Part shown: positions 1 through 7,550 of the stretch, in pieces
How the letters are laid out: each line of letters begins with the position of its first letter
Numbering within the stretch: the stretch's first letter is position 1
NCBI GenBank assembly: GCA_035591015.1
Contig: JAXIUW010259167.1
Span: forward strand, 4,985-16,757
Direction: 5' to 3'
DNA from: Cephalothrix simula
Lineage: Eukaryota > Nemertea > Palaeonemertea > Archinemertea > Cephalotrichidae
Length of the DNA: 11,773 nt
Position numbers and translations under genes: made by a program
The notes under the pieces: generated by a model
The model's input: the letters and a program-made list of their open reading frames with translations, nothing else
Told to the model about the DNA's origin: nothing
Database searches by the model: none

Positions 1-845
1 AAATCGAATGACAGTCAAATTTTTTGGCTGAAGTCAATTTTTTAGTCAATTGACAATATAGTCCGCAGCTAAAAATAACAAAATAGCATATTTATTCTAG
101 TAGGCTACTTGTTTTGCTAAACTGACCTTTAGAATGTGCAATCCCCGGGGTTGGGGCAAGGCCCTCTAACTCAACCCCCGAGGGCGGGGCTGTTCTAATG
201 TGGCCTTATAGTGTGCAGTCCAATACATTACATGTGCTCAAAAATTTTATGTCCTTATTACCCATAATGTTGCTGAATTTTTGTTTTCTTAAAAATTTCA
301 AAAACTTTCGTCATAGGCATCCAGATGTTAGCCTATGGTGTATGTGCTGTGCCCCCTCTGCATGGTGTTATGTGCATAAAAACTCTCGTTAAAACGACAT
401 CGTATATGATAGTAAATGATTCAATATATTCTTAGAATGGGAAATGGGCGTTTTTCCAAAACATTCGAGTTCCTGATTTTATTTTATGTGCTATTGTAGT
501 GGACCATTGTATAATTTCTACATGGCTAGCTACTTGTATATTCATCGATCTTCATAGTCGAATTTGGTTTATATGTTTTGCGACATCTAAGGGGTACATA
601 TAAGGATAGATAAAAGATATAACGATTAAGGAAGGGTAAGTCATATTAATTTTGATTAATTCATATTGGCATGTAGTTTATTAAATTAACTTATTCATTG
701 ATGTTATCATTTCTCGTACGATGTTATCACATAATTGGCTTTGTTTTATTCATTCATTTTTGTGTAATATCTAGGGTAACAATACACGAGACGTATTTGA
801 ATATTTTTAATTAGGCCTAAGCAGTAATTAAATCTAGTTTGTCTG
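1..845. other. AT-rich gene-free stretch
   Basis: No supportable gene. The only frame of note (198-392, 64 codons) is rich in Phe, Leu and Cys from T-rich DNA and has no recognisable domain. A GC-rich foldback near 143-189 is listed separately. The rest is AT-rich sequence without clear tandem structure. Confidence 0.6.
143..189. repeat. GC-rich foldback (stem-loop)
   Basis: A GC island in AT-rich DNA. GGGGTTG at 147-153 is complementary to CAACCCC at 172-178, and CCCC at 143-146 can pair with GGGG at 186-189 across a bulge. Its right half (CCCCCGAGGGCGGGGCT) resembles the foldbacks at 3464, 9937 and 10763, so it may be a dispersed repeat fragment. Function unknown. Confidence 0.5.
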
Positions 846-851
846 TCAGGA

Positions 852-932
852 TAGCCGAGTGGGCGCTGAACTGGGCTACGTAGGACATGACGTCATAAAA
901 TCCTTCGTCATGGCATGCGTGAGTTCGAGTCT
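852..932 (+). promoter_or_regulatory. RNA polymerase III type 2 internal promoter (A and B boxes)
   Basis: The A box TAGCCGAGTGGG at 852-863 fits the TRGCNNAGYNGG consensus. The B box AGTTCGAGTCT at 922-932 fits GWTCRANNC in its core. The gap of about 58 bases suits a tRNA with a long variable arm. Both boxes being near consensus suggests that transcription was possible when the element inserted; present activity is not known. Confidence 0.7.
888..895. promoter_or_regulatory. CRE-like octamer TGACGTCA
   Basis: A perfect palindromic CREB/ATF site, inside the region that replaces the anticodon arm of the SINE-like head and overlapping its CATGACG/CGTCATG stem. Binding is not implied; it may simply be part of the repeat. 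Confidence 0.3.
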
Positions 933-1359
933 TACCGAGTGGCAGATGCTGGGTGGTTCGGTCAGCGTTAAAAAAGTGGAGCGGGGACTAGGAACTGCGA
1001 AAGCGGCCGAAGAGTTCAGTGCACTTCTTATGGGCTTGCAGTGGCTCCCTTACCTCTGGGATAAAACCTCCACTCTAGCGGTATATAAAAAAGATCAGAA
1101 AATAGCGAAAGTCGATGACATTTCACATTATCTGTTTAACGGCTTATATATATGCTTATGAAATCTGGCATAGTACAGCCTTTTTCGATCTGTTTTTAAT
1201 CAAAAAAAGATCCCCACACACTGAAAGAAAATGGGAACACAAAAAAGGGCCTTATTGGGGTATAAGCGTACTAGTACCAAGCTAAAAAAAATAAGTGTAG
1301 AGCGTTTCGGTAAAACGCCCTAATACTGTAATTAAGCATCTTAAGCTTAGGCCTACACG

Positions 1360-1745
1360 TGGAGCGTACATGGGTGGCGTACTACGCAATTTAAGCGTAC
1401 GGTACAGGTAAGCGTCGGTAGAAGCGTACAATGCAATACGGGAAGCGTAAAATGCAATTTAAGCATACAAGGAAGCGTACAATGAATTTTGAGCGAAGCG
1501 AATATTGCAATATAATCGTACCATGCAATTTCAGTATACAGATGCGTATATGCAATTTTAGCGTAGACGGGATTACGGGAAGCGTGCAATATAGGTTAAG
1601 CGTACGCGGGAAGCATGCAATATAATTTTAGTTGTAAAAAAATTATAAAGGCGTACGCGCAAAATGGCAGTTATTCTTAAGCGTAAGTTTACCAATCCCT
1701 AAAAACATTGAACGTAGAGCGACAGAGCGTATATGCAATTTAGGC
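1360..1745. repeat. Degenerate GCGTAC / TGCAAT tandem array
   Basis: The words GCGTAC or GCGTA and TGCAAT alternate many times. TGCAAT occurs at about 1432, 1453, 1506, 1524, 1551, 1585, 1616 and 1734, usually a few bases after a (G)CGTA word; a rough unit is GCGTACAATGCAATTT. Spacing varies from about 19 to 34 bases, so this is a decayed, irregular satellite. A related fragment, AAGCGTACTAGTACCA, lies at 1264-1279, and a near copy, AAGCGTACTAGTTCCA, at 3114-3129. CpG dinucleotides are frequent here. The frames at 1353-1589 (minus) and 1431-1625 (plus) are by-products of the repeat. Confidence 0.7.
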
Positions 1746-2387
1746 GTACATGTATTACCCCTAAAAATATTCTCCTACGAGATGAGATGTGCCTTTAGAT
1801 ATAACTTAGAGGGGTTAAATCAGGGGAGTGGGTGTCTCAATACTTTTGGTCTCAACTGTACTTTCTTTGACCAAACGTTTGAATCATGCATGCATATTAT
1901 GAGTCAAAAGACATACATTTCTTAATATTTGAATAAAATTGCATGTACTAATCGTCTTTCAGATTATAAATTTAATCATAAATGATGATCAAATTAACAT
2001 TTATAAGTCTAGAAAAATGTTTTAAAAAGATAAGATATAAATTTAATCATAATTTGCGTCGGTGCGATTAAATTACTCCGACAATTATCTTAAATGTATG
2101 ATTACGAAATTAAAATTCAATTTCAATAGTTCAGGGTAAAAGTTCAACGATTTGCACACTTAAAATTATTTGGTATTGATATAAGATTTGAAGTGAAAAT
2201 TATTTCTTGCCGATTCATTAAGTGTGCGATGAGTACTTTTTGTATAAAGGGTCCCATATTTTAGGTTCGTAATTTTCAACGCTAATGAATAATTAATTAG
2301 TTATAAATAATTATTTTTTGTTTACTTTATCCTTCTGTCCTGCCTTTGTAAGGATGCGCACTCCCTCAATAGGTTGTGTTCTTTTTT
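1746..2387. other. AT-rich gene-free stretch
   Basis: No supportable gene, RNA or mobile-element terminus. It contains short AT-rich near-repeats such as GATATAAATTTAATCATAA (around 2033-2052) and a similar ATTATAAATTTAATCATAA upstream (1964-1982), which look like local duplication debris. Confidence 0.6.
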
Positions 2388-2460
2388 CTGCCCTGGGCAG
2401 CCAAGGGCTCCTCCAGTTGCGTTTCTTTTAGCTTCCCCCAGCACTTGGAGAAGCCCAGGG
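2388..2460. repeat. GC-rich compound stem-loop
   Basis: CTGCCCTGGGCAG at 2388-2400 is a perfect 13-base palindrome around one central T. Next to it, 2405-2420 (GGGCTCCTCCAGTTGC) pairs imperfectly with 2441-2456 (GCACTTGGAGAAGCCC), 13 of 16 positions plus one G-U, around a 20-base loop. CCCTGGGC (2391-2398) can alternatively pair with GCCCAGGG (2453-2460). The size is near that of a microRNA precursor, but the alternative folds and GC-rich repeats elsewhere make a repeat fragment more likely. Confidence 0.5.
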
Positions 2461-2768
2461 GACCCCAAACTTCATCCTACCCCGTGGATAGGATAATAGT
2501 CTGAGAAGTGGAAACAAAATGGCAAAATTTTAAACGTATTATTTTATCATTTGGTGGAATCCAGCAGCCAATTTTAGTGACTGCTAAGCGAAATAATTTA
2601 GTATAGAAGGTATGTTGCATTGAGATATGTAGAATTTTTTTGTTATAATGGTCCCGCCGATTTCGTCCAACATCCGCCAAGACACTTTTTCCGGGGGAAG
2701 TCTATGTGACTTTCCATGTAGAAACGTGACTATTGACCGAGTGTCCGGAAACCCGAGGTCAAAATGAG

Positions 2769-2787
2769 TGACGTCGTAATGACGTCA
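2769..2787. promoter_or_regulatory. Paired CRE-like octamers
   Basis: TGACGTCG at 2769-2776 is followed 3 bases later by TGACGTCA at 2780-2787, and the pair is bracketed by TGAGT and ACTCA. It fits tandem CREB/ATF sites or a bZIP-binding palindrome. No transcription start is evident nearby, so it may be part of an old repeat. Confidence 0.3.
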
Positions 2788-3740
2788 TCAACTCAGTAAT
2801 ACCACATGAGTTGGGGAGATATGAACCTCCTACAAACTTAAGAAATATTTAAAATTCAATATCTCAATCATCTTTTTGCAAAAAAACCAACTGGTCATTT
2901 TATATTGAGTGTGTTGAATAGGCACGTTTTTAACTGGAGAGTGATCGAGAGTCACATATGCGTCCTTTTTTGACAGTTACCTGGAAAAAGTTGGGACAGC
3001 CCTTATCTGGGAAAAGTAAAATGAACGCAACCAAATTGTTTTGCATGATCATATATCATGGATATTGCTTTTGGTTCAAGTACCCCTAATTTTAAATGTC
3101 GGTCATGACCCCCAAGCGTACTAGTTCCACTAGAAATGTATTAAACAACTATTACAACCACTTGCTAGTACTCTAGTGGTTTCTAGGAAGTTATAATCAG
3201 CAATAGTTCTGGATGCTAATTAGCTTGAAAGTGTTTTAGGCCCTCAGCAATTCGTTTGAATTTGCCTAAATTAGCCTTAACCAGAATTACATCGAACCTT
3301 TATGTATTCTCTCCCTGTTGATCCGTAGTTATTTTTAATCCACAGTAGTGAGAATTTGTATTGGGAAGAATTAATCTTATAGTATATAGACTAGAGAGAC
3401 ACAATACAAACTATTAAAAGGCTTTATTTTGGTAGCCACTATGTACATATTGTATATAATTTTGCCCCAAGCAGGGGCCGGACTAAAACTACGTGTTGAT
3501 TTAACTTAGAGTGAAAATGTTTACTCTTAGTTGTAAATAAAATAGGACGTTTATATCTATAGGATACGTATATCTGTGGTAAGACTTAAATTTGTATACT
3601 TATTTGATTTAAGGGGTACTGAAATTTTGATTAAAATAACTCGTGTAGTGCTAAACGGGATTCTACGAAACCTGGAAACTAAAAACATGGAAACCGGCGA
3701 AACATAAATTTTTCATTGTGATTCCCGCTGTTTTTTTGCC
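2788..3740. other. AT-rich gene-free stretch
   Basis: No supportable gene. It holds the small foldback at 3464-3478 and the AAGCGTACTAGTTCCA fragment at 3114-3129 shared with the array to its left. No terminal inverted repeats or long open frame were seen. Confidence 0.6.
3464..3478. repeat. Short GC-rich foldback
   Basis: GCCCC at 3464-3468 and GGGGC at 3474-3478 form a perfect 5-bp stem around AAGCA. The string AAGCAGGGGC also occurs in the foldback at 9937-9954, suggesting a common origin. Confidence 0.45.
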
Positions 3741-4017
3741 TTCTAAAGGTCAATTTTTGACTTCTATAGGTCAATTTTTGACCTTCTAAAGGTCATATTA
3801 TTCATGACCTTCTAAAGGTCATATTATTCATGACCTTCTAAAGGTCATATTATTCATGACCTTCTAAAGGTCATATTATTCATTTTCTTAAGGCCAACAT
3901 TTCGACCTTCTAAAGTTCAAACTTTGAACCTTCTTAACGTCAAAATTTTAACCTTCTAAAGGTCATTCATGTATTTTTGACCTTGGTCATCGTTTTAGAT
4001 TGACCTTCTAAGGGTCA
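3741..4017. repeat. Minisatellite of AGGTCA/TGACCT palindromic units
   Basis: Tandem units built on the palindrome GACCTTCTAAAGGTC. The core at 3780-3883 is four consecutive 26-base units (palindrome plus ATATTATTCAT), essentially identical. To the left the period is about 21-22 bases; to the right the units decay. Perfect AGGTCA occurs at 3747, 3768, 3790, 3816, 3842, 3868 and 3960. Perfect TGACCT occurs at 3779, 3805, 3831, 3857, 3978 and 4001. That makes everted repeats with 5-base spacers (TGACCT-TCTAA-AGGTCA) alternating with inverted repeats with 9-base spacers. AGGTCA is the canonical nuclear-receptor half-site. Each unit can also fold as a hairpin. The array ends about 24 bases before a pyrimidine tract that may be a splice acceptor. 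Confidence 0.9.
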
Positions 4018-4040
4018 ATTATTGATTTAAAACAAAATTA

Positions 4041-4063
4041 GTTTCTTTTATTTTTTCTTTTAG
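4041..4063 (+). other. Candidate 3' splice acceptor (pyrimidine tract plus TAG)
   Basis: A run of 19 pyrimidines interrupted by single purines ends in TTTTAG at 4058-4063, a strong acceptor-like signal just upstream of the long reading frame. In the frame of the 4146-4778 protein there is a TAA at 4086, so an exon starting at 4064 would be untranslated at first. A second, weaker acceptor is possible at 4158-4163 (GTTAGGCAG), which would make the protein the terminal exon of a longer gene. Confidence 0.4.
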
Positions 4064-4067
4064 ATTA

Positions 4068-4088
4068 ATGGTCTACTGCAAAGGATAA
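4068..4088 (+). other. Candidate upstream mini-ORF (6 codons)
   Basis: ATG at 4068 opens MVYCKG and stops at TAA 4086-4088, 57 bases before the first in-frame ATG of the long protein and in the same frame. If the transcript includes 4064 onward, this could act as a translation-reducing uORF. It is too short to support by composition and depends on an unproven transcript start. Confidence 0.25.
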
Positions 4089-4145
4089 CCGGATAATCGA
4101 ATAATAATTTTGGAATTTCGTTCTATTTGTTCAAATACATGTCCT

Positions 4146-4778
4146 ATGCTTGCGGTTAGGCAGATCGAAATGAGCGGCAGTGCTCGTAAGCATAAGAAAA
4201 TGCATCTACACACGTATGTGGAGCGGCGCCCTAAACCCCCAAAGCCGCCATCTTGGCGCGATTTTATTGGTCAAGATAACAACACAGCATCGAAAAGTTT
4301 GGATTTTACAGATTTAAATAATGTAGTTCGACACGAAAATGATAGAGAACATTCCGAGAGGACCAAGTCACGCTCAAGTCGTCCGAAAGCACATATAAGG
4401 CGTACACGTAGCCATGCAACACTTAATCAAACTGAGCTACCGCAGTCTAGTTCGCTAACTGTCAATTTAGCCGACGCGAGAGCGCAAGATATTGGATTAT
4501 TGCGCAAAAGTGAAACTAATTTGCGCGTTTATTTGGACGATAATGCGCAAAGGTGTCGCAAGTGGCTCGCTGGAGTTGAGGCCAGTGCACCATTACCACT
4601 TGACGATTCGCATTTCGCGAACGGTAGCGGGGACGATGTTGAAATACCTGATGATATACAGACTAAGGAGCGAAAAAAGCGAAATCGATATTCAGATGAC
4701 ATTAGCCACCATTGTTTATTACCAACAATTCCCGGAACTGTTTCACCAAATAACGAATCACTCATGGATATAACGTAA
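4146..4778 (+). CDS. Unrecognised basic, proline-containing protein (210 aa)
   Basis: I do not recognise the family. The frame is open from 4089, but the first ATG is 4146; the ATG at 4170 has a better start context (purine at -3) and gives 202 residues. From ATG 4146: residues 27-37 read RRPKPPKPPSW with an RxxPxxP class I SH3-ligand pattern (Arg28, Pro31, Pro34). Residues 72-90 are Arg/Ser-rich, ending RRTRSH, a basophilic-kinase-like site. Residues 118-150 (LLRKSETNLRVYLDD, then CRKWLAG) look the most ordered, probably helical, with a Cys-Arg-Lys-Trp core. Residues 174-181 (KERKKRNR) could be a nuclear localisation signal. There is no signal peptide or membrane segment. The composition is varied, unlike translated AT-rich noise. 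It may be a single-exon gene or a terminal exon whose upstream coding part is unseen. The minisatellite of AGGTCA half-sites ends about 130 bases upstream. Role inferred only as a disordered adaptor or nuclear protein. Confidence 0.65.
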   Translation: MLAVRQIEMSGSARKHKKMHLHTYVERRPKPPKPPSWRDFIGQDNNTASKSLDFTDLNNVVRHENDREHSERTKSRSSRPKAHIRRTRSHATLNQTELPQSSSLTVNLADARAQDIGLLRKSETNLRVYLDDNAQRCRKWLAGVEASAPLPLDDSHFANGSGDDVEIPDDIQTKERKKRNRYSDDISHHCLLPTIPGTVSPNNESLMDIT

Positions 4779-6170
4779 TCATACGCGCCGGAGTATATCA
4801 TATTTTTTCTTGTAAGTTTTAGAAAACATGGTAATTAGTCTACCTCAGAACAATAACGCTTACGTTTTTGTAATTAGCCATTTATAAATAATCATTGATT
4901 GTTTGGGAGGCTAGTAGTCAGGTAGTATCATTCTAAATACAGTTCATTAACTTTAAAAACTGTGTTTTGAGCTATTTTTAACCAGTAATAGGAAACTGTA
5001 CTAGGATTTCAATCACTATCCGAGTAATTACTCAGTGCAGCAGTCAAGTAATTATGTATGATCTTTTATCATAACCAAATTTTGATTTAGTTATTCTTTA
5101 CATTTTGTACAATAATCGAAAAACTGTACTAGTTTACTGGTCATTAACTGAGTAACCAAAATTTTTTGATCACTAAACAAATTGTATAACCATCATCGAC
5201 GAACAAAGATCAAAATTTCATTTGCTCTAGATTTATTCATATTTGAATCAACAAATCATACTAACTCGTTGGTTAGCCGTACTTTGGAGGGAGCTTATTG
5301 ATCGTACTAATCAATAATTGGCTTTGATCGATCGGAGGTACAGATTTTAAAGAGCGTATGAAAAAACGAACCAGAGGCTTTTTATAATAAAAATCAAACT
5401 TGAAACATGACCATAGCCCCATATATTTTATCGATTGTAGACTCCCGTGCCGGTTCAGCTAACCAATGAGTGATACACGTAGCACCAAATTAATATATTC
5501 AATATGATATACGGTCAATATTATCTATAAGTCTCTTCTAATTTTTGCTAAACCCTACCCCTAAAATTGGAATGATCTACTAAATTGATAATAAATATTT
5601 AATATTTACATATCACACTCTTAATTATTTTCAAATTATGAAATCACACATAGCTAATCTCATGAACAGGACTTGTAGAAATAAATGCGTGTGATAGCGA
5701 AAGTGTCAAACTTTTCATCATGGCGTTCACTTAAGTTATGATAATTAAATAAATAATTTATTTAAAATGCACCGAAAAGCAACTGCACAGTAAATCATCT
5801 AGGAAAATTTATTTGAAAAACGAGTATCAAAATAAAACGCTTATTCAAGGTAGTTCATTGAATTTGGATTATTATGGTTCATAAAAGCCCGGCATATTAA
5901 TAAAAAGACCATATATTTTTTCTAGCTATACGTAAACAGGTAAAAATGTTCCGTAAAAAAGTTAGAAATTTAGGTGTAAAGTCGTACCTGGTCCTACTGT
6001 GCCCAGTATAAATAAGTGGAAATACTATTAAAATAGCATGTCCAATCAAAACAAATGTGACATACATGTACGGTACATTCTTAATACATGTATATATAAA
6101 TAACAAAGATTTTTAAAGACAGTACACGTATAAAAACCCGTTCTAGAATTAGAAAGAGATTTCAAGAATT
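4779..6170. other. AT-rich gene-free stretch
   Basis: No supportable gene. AAACTGTACTAG occurs at 4993-5004 and again at 5121-5132, and TTACTCAGT (5028-5036) is inverted as ACTGAGTAA (5147-5155), so a degraded repeat lies around 4980-5160. AATAAA at 5386-5391 is the first plain polyadenylation hexamer I noticed after the 4778 stop, but it is 600 bases away. Confidence 0.55.
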
Positions 6171-6173
6171 TTC

Positions 6174-6230
6174 GCCCTGCTTCAGCCAGGGCATTTCGGA
6201 TAGATTCTTTCCTCCGGATGACAGTCCGGA
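6174..6230. repeat. Two adjacent perfect GC-rich stem-loops
   Basis: GCCCTG (6174-6179) pairs with CAGGGC (6187-6192) around CTTCAGC, and TCCGGA (6213-6218) is repeated at 6225-6230 around TGACAG, where the self-complementary halves can pair. This is a GC-rich islet in AT-rich DNA. On the minus strand it translates into a short non-repetitive basic peptide (RRKESIRNALAEAGRKFL), so a degraded coding fragment is an alternative. No matching splice pair was found. Confidence 0.4.
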
Positions 6231-6608
6231 CCCGTTGAAACAGGGTGAAGAATTTTAAACTTCTAATAAAAAAAATTATCATGCTATAAAACAAATGCAT
6301 TTTAAAAACAACTTTCTTTTTGCTCGTTGAATTATTTCAGAAATTTCTAATTATTTTCTGATTGCAAAAACTTTCGAAATTTCTAAATAAAAAAAGTTAA
6401 TAATCAAATAAAAACATACATCCCGGCAGTACCTTAGTACCTAAAAGTCCTATAAATTCATAACTACATTTTTTTTTTCAAATTGATAAATGCCAAATTA
6501 GATACCGGTAGTAAATTGTCGCTTATCGAAAAAAATATTTGTACATGTACTTGCATTCAGATGCTACTAATAATTGATTGTATTATGCAAATGCAAATTT
6601 ATAAATAC

Positions 6609-6628
6609 AAATAAATAAATAAATAAAT
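6609..6628. repeat. (AAAT)n microsatellite
   Basis: About five tandem copies of the tetramer AAAT (read as AAATAAATAAAT). Simple repeat with no further signal. Confidence 0.85.
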
Positions 6629-6738
6629 CGTCAAAATTCAATTTCAAATTCAAACAATGTCATTCTCAAGTACATGTATGTATGTCTAATTTATTAAAAA
6701 AGTAATATCATTTTAGGTAATCAGTGTAACTATGAAAA

Positions 6739-7433
6739 GTGTCCCCCGGAGTTCAGTGTCCCTAGGACACGAGTGTCCCCGGCTAGTGTCCGACAGAATT
6801 ATCATATATATGCATGCATTTTTTAATTATAGGGGGAAACAAGCAACAAGAAACACTAGCGAAACCATAGGGTTAGGAATTAGTGTCCCTAGGTTGAGAC
6901 ATGTCCAGAGCACTTCGCATTTTGAAGAAAATTTGCACAATACAATAGAACGTTTTGTTTGCATAAAAACGCCTATGACGTCACGCAATATATGTCTCCG
7001 CATAATACAAAGTGCTAATTACCCGCATAACGATAGAAGCGAGAATTGAATTTTCACGACGTATAAACCTCTGGACATTGTATGCCTAGGTTTTAAAGTT
7101 CCCTTGTATACAAAATGTATAGGGTGAGAGGACATTAATCCCCAGGTAGAACAGTTAAAACCAGCTTCTTTCGTATCGCCTATACAAAATCATTAATCCA
7201 TGGGTACACCCATCCCTTTTACGAAGGTTGTAACAAAACAATGTGACTTAAATAAATTAATAATCAGCAAATGGAATGATTAAAAACCAAAATATACAAT
7301 AACATCGTATAAATGATTATGTCATATGTACGGGTGTGGCAAGGATAATTGTCCGTAGGGATTTTTTTTTTGGTCCTCTTTGTCCTACACTGATGGAGGA
7401 CATTCATCCCTCTAGGGGACATTTATCCCTGGG
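6739..7433. repeat. Dispersed GTGTCC / GGACAT repeat domain
   Basis: GTGTCC occurs at 6739, 6756, 6773, 6786 and 6883, with spacings of 17, 17 and 13 in the first four. In the right half the opposite orientation prevails: GGACAT at 7073, 7130, 7398 and 7417, three times within the longer motif GGACATTNATCCC (7130-7142, 7398-7410, 7417-7429). CCCTAGG or CTAGG often follows. This arrangement, plus-oriented copies at one end and minus-oriented copies at the other, resembles a foldback element with repetitive subterminal ends. No precise termini or target duplication were seen. The 105-codon frame at 6732-7049 crosses these repeats and is not considered a gene. Confidence 0.5.
6976..6983. promoter_or_regulatory. 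CRE-like octamer TGACGTCA
   Basis: A third perfect TGACGTCA in the window, inside the GTGTCC/GGACAT repeat domain. All three perfect copies lie in or beside repeats, which favours repeat origin over a promoter role. Confidence 0.25.
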
Positions 7434-7542
7434 CATCCCTGCCGTCGACATGTACAGAAAAAATAGTAATATTTTTTGCAAGTCAAGTCAAAACACTTCT
7501 TACGTTCAAGAAACGTTTGGATGAACCAAATGTTTTAACATG

Positions 7543-7550
7543 TTAAAAGA
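7543..7550 (+). repeat. Possible left target-site duplication of the MITE
   Basis: TTAAAAGA directly before the left terminal repeat matches TTAAAATC (7925-7932) directly after the right one at 6 of 8 positions. An 8-bp duplication is the hAT hallmark; the two mismatches and the AT-rich composition keep this tentative. Confidence 0.35.

Larger units (their letters stand above)
846..1160 (+). mobile_element. tRNA-derived SINE-like retroelement
   Basis: The left end reads like a tRNA-Leu/Ser 5' half (GTCAGGATAGCCGAGTGG). It is followed by an intact T-arm: stem GTGAG at 919-923, loop TTCGAGT at 924-930, stem CTTAC at 931-935 with one G-T pair. This is the usual architecture of a SINE head. It is not a working tRNA: the anticodon region is replaced by another stem-loop (CATGACG 886-892 with CGTCATG 906-912), and no 3' acceptor strand complements the start. 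A moderately GC-rich body of unknown origin follows (about 936-1090), then an A-rich tail with TATATAAAAAAGATCAG. No clear flanking duplication was found, so both boundaries, especially the right one, are approximate. The open frame at 859-1161 runs through the element and is probably incidental. Whether the body contains a known conserved SINE domain could not be judged by eye. Confidence 0.7.

Noticed and set aside
846-940. Functional tRNA-Leu or tRNA-Ser gene
   Set aside because: No anticodon arm or matching 3' acceptor strand; only the D-region, A box and T-arm are kept.
859-1161. 100-codon plus-strand frame
   Set aside because: It lies wholly within the SINE-like element and starts inside the A box; no domain is recognisable.
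2388-2460. microRNA precursor
   Set aside because: Competing folds, mismatched stem and a GC-rich repeat context; no star-strand symmetry can be argued from sequence alone.
2477-2680. 67-codon minus-strand frame resembling a transposase fragment at first sight
   Set aside because: No catalytic motif or alignable family block, and AT-rich composition explains the residues.
4492-4801. Two overlapping frames, 4492-4773 plus and 4529-4801 minus
   Set aside because: They are shadows of the better-supported 4146-4778 frame.
5930-6010. Minus-strand donor CAG|GTACGA near 5988 with an upstream acceptor-like CACAG
   Set aside because: The implied exon would be only about nine bases and no coding partner exists.
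6732-7049. 105-codon plus-strand frame
   Set aside because: Its start region is made of GTGTCC repeats and the rest shows no domain; no splice or start support.
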